DNA of 64,000 nt from PALSA-129 sp050014595 (GCA_050014595.1 JBEKDA010000016.1:38470-102469); one strand, 5' to 3'. Shown: positions 23,662 through 33,077, numbered from the stretch's first letter. The notes: generated from the sequence alone by a model not told the origin. Numbers and translations: made by a program.

Positions 23662-26634
23662 ATGAAGAAGATTCGAATCAACGAGCTGGCAAGGGAGTTG
23701 GAAGTCAAGGCCCACGAGATCCTGGACCGGCTACCCGAACTCGGCGTAACGGAAAAAAAGACGCACTCCAGCTCGATCGATGAAGACGTAGCGATAAAGC
23801 TGCGTCGTCTCTACGGTTTCGACACACCGGCGGAAACCGAGGCGGAACGCGAGCCGGCTCAAGAAAGCGCGGCGCCAACGGAAATCATGGAAACGGCGGA
23901 GGCGCCGGCGGCCCTGGCCCCACACGCACACATTGAGACCGCCGTGCACGAAGCGCCGGCGGCCCAAGCGGCCGGCCAGACGGCAGTGGAGGAGCTGAGG
24001 GCGACACCGGGAAGCGCGGCGCCCATCCGGCCGCCGCTGGCCCTTGGCAGGCCGATCCATCCGCCGGTAGCGGGCGTAGGAACGACCGTGCCGCGGCCGG
24101 AAGGCCCGCGGGCGGCGCCGGCTCCGCCGCCGCCCCAAGCGCCGCCCGCGGCCGTGATTGCGCCGGGACGTCCGGCGATTCCGGCCGCGAAACCGTTGCC
24201 CGGACCCGCGGCTTCCTCTCCGCGTCCAGGACAGATTCTCTCGGGCCCGCGCCAACCATTTCCCACGGCGCCGGGGGAAGGAACACGTATTTCCGGTCCG
24301 GGCGCGGCAATGCCCGGGATGGCGGCCAGACCCGTAGTAGCAGGCCGGCCGAGGGCGGCAGGAACGCCTGGGCCGGGCGCTTTAGCATCCGCGCCGGCGC
24401 CTGAGCCTGCGGCCGCAACGGGTGGTTCGATGCCTTTGACCACCGCACGGACATTAGTCGGACAGCCCGCGGCACGGCCGGTGGTTCCACCGCGTCCGGA
24501 CCTGGTGGCCAAGCTGGGCACGCCGAGACCGGCCATGCCCGCGCTGCCCGCATCTCCGCACCCGGGTGTTCCGAGACAGCCCAGCTCGCCGGTGCCGGGC
24601 CAACCGATCTATCGCGGACCGATCCGGCCGGGACAGCCCATGGTGGCCAAAACGGGTGTGCGCCCCGTTACTCCGGGCGTACGTCCAGCCGGACCAAGGC
24701 CCCAGCATCCGACCTCGCGAGGCCGGATGGAGCCGGGCCTGGCGCCCCCTCCGATGGAGCAACCACGCGGACGCCCCGGCGACAAACGTCCCTCGCGCCC
24801 GCAGCCCAGGGAGCGCCAGGAACAGGAGCGGATGCTGCGGCCGGCCCGCCGCCAGGTGGAAGCCGGTCCTCCGCCCATCAATCGCGAGATCACCATTTCG
24901 GAAGGCATCACGGTAAAGGAGCTTTGCGAAAAGCTGGATGTGAAGGCCGCCCTGGTGATGAAGAAGCTGATGGACCGCAGTATCTTTGCGACCATCAACC
25001 AGACACTGGATTCGAAGCTGGCAACGGAAGTGGCGCGCGAATTCGGCGCTTCCACCGCGACCGTGAGTTACGAAACAGAAGCCATGCAGGCGGTGGAAGA
25101 AGCCGAGGAAACCAAGGACCTGCACAAGCGCGCGCCGGTGGTGACCATCATGGGGCACGTGGACCATGGAAAGACGTCGCTGCTGGACGCCATCCGCGAA
25201 GCCAACGTGGCGGCGCGCGAAGCCGGCGGGATCACTCAGCACATCGGCGCGTACCAGGTGGAGATGAACGGCAAGAAGATCGTGTTCATCGACACGCCGG
25301 GCCACGAGGCCTTCACGCGCATGCGCGCCCGCGGCGCGAAAGTAACGGATATCGTGATTCTGGTGGTGGCGGCGGACGACGGCGTGATGCCGCAGACGCT
25401 CGAAGCCATCGACCACGCCAGGGCGGCCAAGGTTCCGATCATCGTGGCGATCAACAAGATCGACAAGGCCGACGCCCAGCCCGAGCGCATTAAACAGCAA
25501 TTGGCCGACCGCGGCCTGCTGGCAGAAGATTGGGGCGGCGACGTGGTGATGGTGCCGGTTTCGGCGCGCACCCAGCAGGGCCTGCCGCTGTTGCTCGAGA
25601 TGATTCTGCTGGTGGCCGACCTGCAGGACCTGAAGGCCAACCCGAACCGGCCGGCCATGGGCACGGTGATTGAAGCGCAACTGGACCGCGGGCGCGGACC
25701 GGTGGCGACCGTGCTGGTGCGCAACGGCACGCTGTCGGTGGGAGATTTCTTCATCTGCGGCGCGGTATTCGGCAAGGTGCGCGCCATGCAGAACGACCGC
25801 GGCGCGCAGATCCGCAAGGCGGAACCTTCGACGCCGGTGGAAGTGCTGGGTCTCGATTCCATGCCGGAAGCGGGCGACGATTTCCAGGTGGTGACGGACA
25901 CCGCCAAGGCCAAACAGATCGTCGGATTCCGCGACCAGAAGATGCGCGAGCAGTCGCTGGCGAAATCCAGCCGCCTGACGCTGGAACAACTGCACCTGCA
26001 GATGCAGGCCGGCGAAGTGAAGGAACTGCCCATCATCATCAAGACGGACGTGGGCGGATCGGCCGAGGTGCTGACCGAATCGCTGCAGAAGCTCTCGAAC
26101 GAAAAGGTGAAGGTCCGGGTGATTCACTCGGGCGTGGGCGCCATCAACGAATCGGACGTGCTGCTGGCATCGGCGTCGAACGCGATTATCATCGGGTTCA
26201 ACGTGCGGCCGGAGCGCAACGCCGCGGCGCTGGCGGAGCAGGAGAAAGTGGATGTGCGCCTGCACACCATCATTTACAACCTGACGGACGAGATCAAGCT
26301 GGCGATGACCGGACTGCTGTCGCCGGTGTACAAGGAAGTCTACCGCGGCAAAGCGGAAGTGCGGGATACGTTCCGCATCACCAAAGTGGGCAACGTGGCG
26401 GGCTGCATCGTGCTGGATGGCGCCATCACGCGCGATTCGGAAGTGCGGCTGCTGCGCGACAACGTGGTGGTTCACACCGGGAAAATCGGTTCGCTGCGGC
26501 GCTTCAAAGACGACGTCAGCGAGGTGAAGAGCGGGATGGAGTGCGGCATTACGCTGGAAAACTACGGAGACGTCAAGCAGGGCGACATCATGGAAGCCTT
26601 CAAGACGGAGCGCGTCGCCAACGAAGCCGCCTGA
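23662..26634 (+). CDS. infB: Translation initiation factor IF-2
   Basis: 990 residues. The N-terminal IF2 helix domain starts MKKIRINELARELEVKAHEILDRL. A linker of about 300 residues rich in Pro, Ala and Gly follows. A second small domain (ITISEGITVKELCEKLDVKA) precedes the GTPase domain: G1 GHVDHGKT at about residue 500, G2 GGITQHIGAY, G3 DTPGHEAF, G4 NKID. Domains II-IV (LDRGRGPVATVLVRNG onward) and the fMet-tRNA-binding end (GDIMEAF) complete it. The protein brings initiator tRNA to the ribosome. It is 75 bp after nusA. Confidence 0.97.
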   Translation: MKKIRINELARELEVKAHEILDRLPELGVTEKKTHSSSIDEDVAIKLRRLYGFDTPAETEAEREPAQESAAPTEIMETAEAPAALAPHAHIETAVHEAPAAQAAGQTAVEELRATPGSAAPIRPPLALGRPIHPPVAGVGTTVPRPEGPRAAPAPPPPQAPPAAVIAPGRPAIPAAKPLPGPAASSPRPGQILSGPRQPFPTAPGEGTRISGPGAAMPGMAARPVVAGRPRAAGTPGPGALASAPAPEPAAATGGSMPLTTARTLVGQPAARPVVPPRPDLVAKLGTPRPAMPALPASPHPGVPRQPSSPVPGQPIYRGPIRPGQPMVAKTGVRPVTPGVRPAGPRPQHPTSRGRMEPGLAPPPMEQPRGRPGDKRPSRPQPRERQEQERMLRPARRQVEAGPPPINREITISEGITVKELCEKLDVKAALVMKKLMDRSIFATINQTLDSKLATEVAREFGASTATVSYETEAMQAVEEAEETKDLHKRAPVVTIMGHVDHGKTSLLDAIREANVAAREAGGITQHIGAYQVEMNGKKIVFIDTPGHEAFTRMRARGAKVTDIVILVVAADDGVMPQTLEAIDHARAAKVPIIVAINKIDKADAQPERIKQQLADRGLLAEDWGGDVVMVPVSARTQQGLPLLLEMILLVADLQDLKANPNRPAMGTVIEAQLDRGRGPVATVLVRNGTLSVGDFFICGAVFGKVRAMQNDRGAQIRKAEPSTPVEVLGLDSMPEAGDDFQVVTDTAKAKQIVGFRDQKMREQSLAKSSRLTLEQLHLQMQAGEVKELPIIIKTDVGGSAEVLTESLQKLSNEKVKVRVIHSGVGAINESDVLLASASNAIIIGFNVRPERNAAALAEQEKVDVRLHTIIYNLTDEIKLAMTGLLSPVYKEVYRGKAEVRDTFRITKVGNVAGCIVLDGAITRDSEVRLLRDNVVVHTGKIGSLRRFKDDVSEVKSGMECGITLENYGDVKQGDIMEAFKTERVANEAA

Positions 26635-26638
26635 CGAC

Positions 26639-26926
26639 ATGGCTGCCATCGGCGTCGTAACCCTGGAACTGCGGCTGGAGAACGCGCACTCCCTCAAAGA
26701 GAAGCGGCACGTGGTGGAGAGCCTGAAGGACCGGCTGCGCCACAAGTTCAACGTGGCGGTGGCGGAGATCGAATACCAGGAGTTGTGGCAGCGGTCGGCG
26801 ATAGCGGCGGTGACGGTTTCTGGGGACCGGGTCCATGCAGAAAAAGTGCTGCGCGGCGTCGAGGACGAAGCGGCGGCTTTGCTGGGCTCGGAACTGACCG
26901 GGGCAACCGTGGAATGGCTGGCGTAG
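26639..26926 (+). CDS. DUF503 (YlxP-like) protein
   Basis: 95 residues with the DUF503 pattern: VVTLELRLENAHSLKEKRHVVESLKDRLRHKFNVAVAEIEYQELWQRSAIAAVTVSGD. It is usually found between infB and rbfA, as here (4 bp after infB). The biochemical role is unknown; context points to ribosome assembly or translation. Confidence 0.9.
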   Translation: MAAIGVVTLELRLENAHSLKEKRHVVESLKDRLRHKFNVAVAEIEYQELWQRSAIAAVTVSGDRVHAEKVLRGVEDEAAALLGSELTGATVEWLA

Positions 26927-26956
26927 GAAGGCAGGCTACGGAACCAGGCGGGCAAG

Positions 26957-27010
26957 CTAAAGCATGCCCCACCACTTGCAGAGATCAGTGTTTGGCGGGG
27001 CATGCTTTAG
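26957..27010. repeat. Intergenic inverted repeat
   Basis: Perfect 14-bp arms CTAAAGCATGCCCC (26957-26970) and GGGGCATGCTTTAG (26997-27010), 26 bases apart, within a longer imperfect palindrome. It lies between DUF503 and rbfA. There is no T-run, so it is more likely a dispersed repeat than a terminator. Confidence 0.7.
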
Positions 27011-27072
27011 CATGCCCAAAGTGAGTTGAGGTTGGGCCCGCCAGGACAGAGGGCCGGGGCTTTAAGTTTGAT

Positions 27073-27435
27073 ATGGACGAGCGGCGGGCATTGCGGGTTT
27101 CCGAGGCGGTGCGGGAGGAGTTATCCGAGATCATCGGATTTGAGACGGACGATCCACGGCTGCTGGCGGTGGAAGTGACGGACGTGCACGTCAGCCTGGA
27201 CGGGCGGCACGCGAATATCCGGGTGGCGGCACGGGGAACGGAACGGGAGCAGCACGAATCGATGACGGCGCTGGACCATGCGCAGGGGTATTTGCGGCAC
27301 GAACTGGCCGGCCGGTTGAGCCTGCGGCGGGTCCCGGAACTGCATTTTGAGCGGGATAAGGCCCCGGACGCGGACAGCCGGATCGACTTTTTGATAAAAC
27401 GGGCGAAAAAATCTCGCAGCCGGGCCGAAAAATAG
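27073..27435 (+). CDS. rbfA: Ribosome-binding factor A
   Basis: 120 residues with the RbfA KH-like fold: RALRVSEAVREELSEIIGFETDDPRLLAVEVTDVHVSLDGRHANIRVAA, then a helix and LRHELAGRLSLRRVPELHFERDKAPD and a basic tail. It helps mature the 16S rRNA 5' end in 30S assembly. It closes the rimP-nusA-infB-DUF503-rbfA cluster, with a 146-bp repeat-bearing gap before it. Confidence 0.92.
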   Translation: MDERRALRVSEAVREELSEIIGFETDDPRLLAVEVTDVHVSLDGRHANIRVAARGTEREQHESMTALDHAQGYLRHELAGRLSLRRVPELHFERDKAPDADSRIDFLIKRAKKSRSRAEK

Positions 27436-27602
27436 CCCACAAACCAAACAAATTGTGATAGTTTTGTTTTTGTTGGCGGCTCCGGCCGCGACCCGGCCGG
27501 AATGTCTCCGACGGGTAAGCAGCAGCCGAGGCCAGACGGGCTACCGAGCCCAGTCCAGCGAACTTGAGGTGCGTTTCTGACGAAAGACAGGATGGATCAG
27601 CC

Positions 27603-28640
27603 ATGCGCGCGGCTCCGATGACAAGCCGATTTTTAGACGCCTGCCGGCGCCGGCCCACGGACGTGCGGCCGGTGTGGTTCATGCGGCAGGCAGGCCGCTA
27701 TATGAGGCAGTATCGCCAGATTCGCGACAAGCACGGAATTCTGGAGATTTGTAAACGTCCGGATCTGGCGTCGACCGTGACTTTGCAGCCCGTGGAGATA
27801 CTGGACGTGGATGCGGCCATCATTTTCGCGGATTTGCTGCTGCCGGTCGAGCCCATGGGGTTGAAGCTGAAGTACGAGAAGGGCGAAGGGCCGGTGATTT
27901 CGAACCCGGTGCGCACGACCGACGACGTGGATTCTCTTTCGACCACCAACACCGACGACCTGGGCTACGTGGGAGAGGCCATACAGAGCGTAGTGCGGTC
28001 GCTGGCAGGCCGCGTTCCGGTGATCGGGTTTGTGGGTGCGCCGTTCACCATGGCGAGCTACATGATCGAAGGCGGGGCGTCGCGCAATTTCATCCGCACC
28101 AAGAAGCTGATGTACAGCGACGAAACGCTGTGGCGGCGGCTGATGGGGAAGATCGTGGACGTGCTGGCGCCATTTGCGCACCTGCAGGTGACTGCCGGCG
28201 CCCGGGCCATCCAGGTGTTCGATAGCTGGGTGGGCGCGCTCGGTTCGGACGACTACGTAAGGTTCGCGGCGCCGTATTCGCGGGCGCTGATCGAGCGCAT
28301 CCGGTCGACCGGCGTGCCGGTGATTCATTTTGGCACCGGCGCCTCGGGATTCTTCAAGGAACTGCACGCGGCGGGCGGCGATGTGATGGGCGTGGACTGG
28401 CGCATCAACATCGACCAGGCCTGGATGGACATCAGCTACCGCTCGGCGATCCAGGGGAATCTGGACCCGGTGGCGCTGTTCGCGCCGCTCCACGAACTGC
28501 GCACCAAGGTGCATGAGCTGCTGAAGCGCACGGGCACCCGGCCCGGCCACATTTTCAACCTGGGGCACGGCATTCTGCCGGAGACTCCCGTAGAAAACGT
28601 GAAGGCGGTAGTGGAGATGGTGCGGGAATTCAAGCCGTGA
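27603..28640 (+). CDS. hemE: Uroporphyrinogen decarboxylase
   Basis: 345 residues from ATG 27603. The UroD signature PVWFMRQAGRYM is near residue 22, and IFADLLLPVEPMGL and GFVGAPFTMASYMIEGG are conserved substrate-pocket blocks. FNLGHGILPETPVENV is the C-terminal motif. It converts uroporphyrinogen III to coproporphyrinogen III. The frame opens earlier (27564), but the extra residues are not family-like. The 167-base gap upstream contains CCGGCCG/CGGCCGG palindromes. hemH overlaps its stop by 4 bp. Confidence 0.95.
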   Translation: MRAAPMTSRFLDACRRRPTDVRPVWFMRQAGRYMRQYRQIRDKHGILEICKRPDLASTVTLQPVEILDVDAAIIFADLLLPVEPMGLKLKYEKGEGPVISNPVRTTDDVDSLSTTNTDDLGYVGEAIQSVVRSLAGRVPVIGFVGAPFTMASYMIEGGASRNFIRTKKLMYSDETLWRRLMGKIVDVLAPFAHLQVTAGARAIQVFDSWVGALGSDDYVRFAAPYSRALIERIRSTGVPVIHFGTGASGFFKELHAAGGDVMGVDWRINIDQAWMDISYRSAIQGNLDPVALFAPLHELRTKVHELLKRTGTRPGHIFNLGHGILPETPVENVKAVVEMVREFKP

Positions 28641-29545
28641 AGCAGGCGGTTCTGCTGCTCGCCCACGGAGCTCCGGAGCGGGTAGAGGATGTCGAAGAAT
28701 ACCTGAAATTCGTGCGCGGCGGGCGTCCCGGCCCGACACCTCCCAAAGTCCTCGAAGAAGTGCGGCAGCGCCTCGCGGCCATCGGCGGATCTTCGCCGCT
28801 GCGAGCATGGACGGCGGCGCAGGCCGCGGCCCTGGAAACGCTGCTCGGCATCCCCGTCTTCTTCGGCATGCGCAACTGGTATCCGCTGATTGCCGAGACC
28901 ATGGAGAAAGTGCGCGACGCGGGCGTGGAGCGCATCGCGGCGGTGTGCCTGGCGCCGCAGTTTTCCGAGCTGAGCGTGGGGCTCTACATCAAGCGGACCG
29001 AAGAAGCCAAACAGAAGTTGGGGGTGACGGCGGAGATCGTGTGGGCCAAGAGCTTTCACGACGAACCGCTGCTGGTAGAAGCCTTCGCGGAGCGGTTGCG
29101 GCCGCTGGCAGTGAGTCAAGAAATCGCCGGGCAAGAAATCGCGCGCCAAAAGATCCTCTTCACGGCGCACAGCCTGCCGGAGAAGGCGCTGGCATCGGGC
29201 GACCCTTACGACCGCGAGACGCGCGCGACCGCCGCGGCCGTGGCGGCGCGGGTGGGCCTGGCGGATTGGGATTTCGCGTACCAAAGCCAGGGCATGACCG
29301 ACGACCGCTGGTTGGGCCCGACCGTGGAATCCTGCCTGGACCGCTACGCCGCCGCGGGCATCCGCGACGTGGTGGTGGACCCAATCGGGTTCGTCTGCGA
29401 CCACATCGAAGTGCTGTACGACATCGACATCCTGTTCCGCGGCTATGCGCGGGAACGCGGCATCACGCTCGAACGGCCGGAATCGCTCAACGGATCCGCC
29501 ACCTTCACCGCGGCGCTGGCCGAGGTGGCAAAGCGATGCCTGTAA
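28637..29545 (+). CDS. hemH: Ferrochelatase
   Basis: 302 residues, GTG start in a GTGA overlap with hemE. It starts AVLLLAHGAPERVEDVEEYL. The middle has FFGMRNWYPLIAETME and CLAPQFSELSVGLY; the metal-binding histidine is in LFTAHSLPEKAL. A glutamate block (VDPIGFVCDHIEVLYDIDI) supplies the second catalytic side. It inserts ferrous iron into protoporphyrin IX or coproporphyrin III; gene order alone does not decide which. Confidence 0.93.
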   Translation: MKQAVLLLAHGAPERVEDVEEYLKFVRGGRPGPTPPKVLEEVRQRLAAIGGSSPLRAWTAAQAAALETLLGIPVFFGMRNWYPLIAETMEKVRDAGVERIAAVCLAPQFSELSVGLYIKRTEEAKQKLGVTAEIVWAKSFHDEPLLVEAFAERLRPLAVSQEIAGQEIARQKILFTAHSLPEKALASGDPYDRETRATAAAVAARVGLADWDFAYQSQGMTDDRWLGPTVESCLDRYAAAGIRDVVVDPIGFVCDHIEVLYDIDILFRGYARERGITLERPESLNGSATFTAALAEVAKRCL

Positions 29546-29554
29546 GAAGGACTG

Positions 29555-29643
29555 GCCGCCGATGAACGCAGATGAACGCAGATTGAAGATCAAGAAATCA
29601 TCGGAGTTGATCTGCGTTCATCGGCGGCTCAAATTGTTTTTTT
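29555..29643. repeat. Long inverted repeat with T-run between hemH and hemY
   Basis: Perfect 19-bp arms (29555-29573 and 29610-29628) with a 37-base loop, followed by seven T at 29637-29643. It contains two direct GATGAACGCA units. It belongs to a widespread intergenic family whose translation (MNADERR) often becomes a spurious protein. It may act as a terminator inside the heme operon. Confidence 0.7.
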
Positions 29644-29652
29644 CGGTTAGCC

Positions 29653-31035
29653 ATGGCGCCTAAGGTCGTCATTATCGGCGGCGGCATCTCGGGCCTCTCG
29701 ACGGCTTACTATCTGGCCAAGGGCGGCGCGGCGTCGACCATTCTGGAATCGCGGCCGCGACTGGGCGGCGTGATCCAGACCGAGCACGTGGAGGGTTGCA
29801 CACTCGAAGCCGGGCCGGACAGCTTCCTCTCCATCAAGCCGGCGGCGCTCGAATTGATCGCCGACCTGGGGCTTGCGAGCGAAGTGATCGGCTCGAACGA
29901 TCATCTGCGGGTGACCTTCGTGCGCAAGAACGGACGCCTGGTTCCGCTGCCCGACGGCCTGATGATGATGGTGCCCACCAAGATTCTGCCGTTGATTACG
30001 ACCGGCCTCTTGAGCTGGGACACGAAGCTGCGGATGGGCCTGGAATGGTTCCGCGCGCCCAAACCAAAGCCGGGCGACGAATCGGTGGCCGAGTTCGTGG
30101 AAGAACATTACGGCCGCGAAGCCGTGGATTATCTGGCCGAGCCGCTGCTCTCCGGTATCTATGGCGGCAACCCCAGCGAGTTGAGCGTGAGGAGCGTGCT
30201 GCCGCGCTTCGTCGAGTTGGCGAACCGCTACGGCAGCCTGACGCGCGGAGTGCTGGCGGAGCGCGCCAGGGCCGCGCAGCACCGCCGGCAGGCCGCGCCT
30301 CCGCCCCTGTTCCGCACCCTGAAGGGCGGGCTGGGGCAGATGGTGGACGCTGCGGTGGAGTCCATCCAAGGCAAAGCCGAAGTGCGGCGCGGGCGCGCGG
30401 AAACGGTGGAGCGCGCGGGCAGCGGGTTCCGCGTCAGGATGGATGGCGACTGGCTGGAAGCCGATACGCTAGTGGTGGCGTGCGAGGCGCACAGCGGCTC
30501 GGCGCTGCTGGGGACAGTGGACGCGCGGGCGTCGGAACTGCTGGGCATGGTGCCCTACAGTTCGTCGATGACCGTGGCGCTGGGGTTCGACGCGGCCGAT
30601 TTTGCCAAGCCGCCGGAAGGCTTCGGCTTCCTGGTGCCCAAGAAAGAGCGGCGCCGCCTGGTGGCCTGCACGTGGGTGGGGACCAAGTTTTCGTACCGCG
30701 TGCCCGAGCGAAAGATTGTGGCGCGCTGCTTCCTGGGCGGCATGGAAGACGCCGGGGTGCTGGCGGAATCGGACGATGCCATTATCGCCGCGGTCACCGA
30801 GGAGTTGCAGGAGATCGCGGGCGTCAGCGCGCGGCCGCGATTTGCGAGGATTGCCCGCTGGCCGCGATCGATGGCGCAATACTCCGTGGGCCACGCGCAA
30901 CGCGTGGAGGCGTTGGAGGCGCGCGTGGCTGGGATTCCGGGGCTGTATCTGGCGGGGAACGCTTATAGCGGGATCGGGATTCCCGATTGCATCAGGATGG
31001 GGAAGCTGGCGGCGCAGAGAATCCTGGCGGGCTGA
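29653..31035 (+). CDS. hemY: Protoporphyrinogen/coproporphyrinogen oxidase, HemY type
   Basis: 460 residues. The FAD-binding Rossmann motif is VVIIGGGISGLSTAYYLAKGG at residue 4 on. RLGGVIQTEHVEGCTLEAGPDSFLSIKP is the HemG/HemY N-terminal block. VEEHYGREAVDYLAEPLLSGIYGG and the C-terminal PGLYLAGNAYSGIGIPDCI complete the amine-oxidase-type fold. It oxidises protoporphyrinogen IX, or coproporphyrinogen III in the coproporphyrin pathway, with FAD and O2. It is in the hemE-hemH-hemY order known from Bacillus. Confidence 0.93.
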   Translation: MAPKVVIIGGGISGLSTAYYLAKGGAASTILESRPRLGGVIQTEHVEGCTLEAGPDSFLSIKPAALELIADLGLASEVIGSNDHLRVTFVRKNGRLVPLPDGLMMMVPTKILPLITTGLLSWDTKLRMGLEWFRAPKPKPGDESVAEFVEEHYGREAVDYLAEPLLSGIYGGNPSELSVRSVLPRFVELANRYGSLTRGVLAERARAAQHRRQAAPPPLFRTLKGGLGQMVDAAVESIQGKAEVRRGRAETVERAGSGFRVRMDGDWLEADTLVVACEAHSGSALLGTVDARASELLGMVPYSSSMTVALGFDAADFAKPPEGFGFLVPKKERRRLVACTWVGTKFSYRVPERKIVARCFLGGMEDAGVLAESDDAIIAAVTEELQEIAGVSARPRFARIARWPRSMAQYSVGHAQRVEALEARVAGIPGLYLAGNAYSGIGIPDCIRMGKLAAQRILAG

Positions 31036-31040
31036 CGTGG

Positions 31041-31787
31041 CTACTTCTTCTTACCCTGCGCCGCCACCGCTTCCATCGCGGCTTTCACTTTTTCCGGGTC
31101 GCCCAGGTAGTAGCGGTTGAGCGGTTTCAAGTCGTCGTCGAGCTCGTACACCAGCGGCATGCCGGTGGGAATGTTGAGCTCGACAATCTCCTCCTCGGAA
31201 ATGTTGTCGAGGTACTTGACCAGCGCGCGCAGGCTGTTGCCGTGCGCGGCGATCAGCACCCTTTGACCCCCGCGGATGGCCGGAGCGATGGTCTCGTGCC
31301 AGAGCGGCAGGAAACGCGCGACGGTGTCCTTGAGGCACTCCGTCAGCGGCAGTTCGGCCGGGCTGAGGTTGCGGTAACGCGGGTCGTGGCCGGGAAAGCG
31401 CGGGTCGGCGGCGGTAAGCGCGGGAGGGCGGATATCATAGCTCCGCCGCCACACTTTCACCTGGGCTTCGCCGAACTTCGCGGCGGTCTCGGCCTTGTTC
31501 AGGCCTTGCAGCGCGCCGTAGTGGCGCTCGTTGAGCCGCCATGAACGGTGGACCGGAAGCCACATCAGGTCCATTTCATCCAGCACGATCCACAGCGTGC
31601 GGATGGCGCGCTTGAGCACCGAAGTGTACGCCGCGTCGAAGGCGTAGCCCTCGGCTTTGAGCACCTGGCCGCCTTCCGTGGCTTCCTGGCGGCCCTTCTC
31701 GGAAAGATCAACGTCGGTCCAGCCGGTGAAGCGGTTTTCCCGGTTCCACGTGCTTTCGCCGTGGCGGATCAGTACGAGTTTGATCAT
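31041..31787 (-). CDS. gpmA: 2,3-bisphosphoglycerate-dependent phosphoglycerate mutase
   Basis: 248 residues. The phosphohistidine motif is LVLIRHGESTWN (H9). RFTGWTDVDLSEKG, the ESLKDTVxR-like region TECLKDTVARFLPLW and the second histidine in VLIAAHGNSLRALVKYL are all present. It interconverts 3- and 2-phosphoglycerate. It is convergent with hemY, 5 bp apart. glgC lies 75 bp upstream on the same strand, with a GGCGGAAAG palindrome between the two. Confidence 0.95.
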   Translation of the reverse strand: MIKLVLIRHGESTWNRENRFTGWTDVDLSEKGRQEATEGGQVLKAEGYAFDAAYTSVLKRAIRTLWIVLDEMDLMWLPVHRSWRLNERHYGALQGLNKAETAAKFGEAQVKVWRRSYDIRPPALTAADPRFPGHDPRYRNLSPAELPLTECLKDTVARFLPLWHETIAPAIRGGQRVLIAAHGNSLRALVKYLDNISEEEIVELNIPTGMPLVYELDDDLKPLNRYYLGDPEKVKAAMEAVAAQGKKK

Positions 31788-31862
31788 GGGCGGAAAGCCT
31801 TTCCGCCGCGGAACTGGGCTTCGCGGCCTATGATCTTTATGATGGTGGTCAAAGCATGGCTC

Positions 31863-33077
31863 CTAAAAGGATTTCGCCACCACGACGATGCCGCCGTCGG
31901 TGACAGAGTGGCCCCTGGCGCGGTCTTCATCCAGGTCAAAACCGATCACGCTGGACTCCGGGATCTTCACGCCGGTATTGATGATGGCGCGGCGAATACG
32001 GCTGTAGCGGCCAATATCCACGCCGGGCATCAGAATCGAGTACTCTACTTCACAATAACTGTTGACGCGGACTCCCGGGGAAAGCACGCTGTGCAGCACG
32101 CGTCCGCCGGAGACGATCGATCCCGCGCTCACAATCGAATCGATGGCCACTCCCATGCGCCGGCCTTCCTGCGCGAAGACGAATTTCGCGGGCGGCTGCT
32201 GCGTAACGTTTGTGCGGATGGGCCAGCGGCGGTCGTAGAGGTTGAACTCCGGGATCACGTTCACCAGATCCATGTTGGCTTCGTAATAGGCGTCCAGCGT
32301 GCCGACGTCGCGCCAGTAGCGCGATTGCTTGGCGTTCAGGTCGCGGAAATCGTAGGCCGTCACGCGGGCCTTTTTGAGGACCGCGGGAATTACGTCGCCG
32401 GCGAAATCGTGCGTGGAATCGGGGTTCTCCGCGTCTTCGTGGAGCGCGCGCAGCAGCACCTCGGTATTGAAGACGTAGACCCCCATCGAAGCGCTCACCA
32501 TGGAGGAGTCGAAGCGCGACCGGGCCGGGTTCCCGTGCTGGGGTTTCTCCTCGAAACCCACGATGCGGTAATCCGCATCGATCTCCGCGACGCCGAAACG
32601 GTGGGCCTGCTCCGGCGCGACGCCCAGCGTGGCCATGGTGATGTCGGCGTCGTGCAGGCGGTGCCAGTCCAGCATCTCCTGGTAGTTCATTTTGTAGATG
32701 TGGTCGCCTGCCAGGATCAGCGTTTGATCGGGAGCTTCGGCTTCGATGCTCTGAAAGTTTTGGAAAACCGCGTCGGCCGTGCCCAGGTACCAGTCCTCGC
32801 CCACGCGCTTCATGGGCGGAATGATCTCGATATATTCGCGCAGTTCGGCGGAAAGGATATTCCAGCCGTCGCGGATATGACGGGTGAGGTCGAGCGATTT
32901 GTACTGGGTGAGAACGAAAATACGGCGCAGGCCGGAATTGATACAATTGGACCGGGTGAAGTCAATAATGCGGTAGGCGCCACCGAACGGGACCGCGGGT
33001 TTGGCGGTGTCCCGGGTGAGCGGAAACAGGCGCTCGCCGGCGCCGCCCGCCAGCAGAATCGCTAAGACATTTGCCAT
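31863..33077 (-). CDS. glgC: Glucose-1-phosphate adenylyltransferase
   Basis: 404 residues. The nucleotide-binding start is AILLAGGAGERLFPLT; YRIIDFTRSNCINSGL and GTADAVFQNF form the active site, and LILAGDHIYKMNY carries the catalytic Asp. The C-terminal left-handed beta-helix has GGRVLHSVLSPGVRVNSYCEVEYS. It makes ADP-glucose for glycogen synthesis and is normally allosterically regulated. No other glg genes are linked. Confidence 0.95.
   Translation of the reverse strand: MANVLAILLAGGAGERLFPLTRDTAKPAVPFGGAYRIIDFTRSNCINSGLRRIFVLTQYKSLDLTRHIRDGWNILSAELREYIEIIPPMKRVGEDWYLGTADAVFQNFQSIEAEAPDQTLILAGDHIYKMNYQEMLDWHRLHDADITMATLGVAPEQAHRFGVAEIDADYRIVGFEEKPQHGNPARSRFDSSMVSASMGVYVFNTEVLLRALHEDAENPDSTHDFAGDVIPAVLKKARVTAYDFRDLNAKQSRYWRDVGTLDAYYEANMDLVNVIPEFNLYDRRWPIRTNVTQQPPAKFVFAQEGRRMGVAIDSIVSAGSIVSGGRVLHSVLSPGVRVNSYCEVEYSILMPGVDIGRYSRIRRAIINTGVKIPESSVIGFDLDEDRARGHSVTDGGIVVVAKSF

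Noticed and set aside
20956..23715. 919-codon minus-strand frame antisense to rimP and nusA
   Set aside because: Only its last 97 codons (NadS) are protein-like; the rest is His/Arg/Leu-rich antisense sequence opposite clear rimP and nusA.
24454..27003. 849-codon minus-strand frame antisense to infB
   Set aside because: Shadow frame with Arg/His-rich composition; infB on the other strand is unmistakable.
27436..27602. Riboswitch in the hemE leader
   Set aside because: GC-rich palindromes are present, but I could not match them to any known riboswitch core.
29560..29652. Small protein MNADERRLKIKK...
   Set aside because: It is the translation of an inverted repeat found in many genomes and lies between two operon genes.
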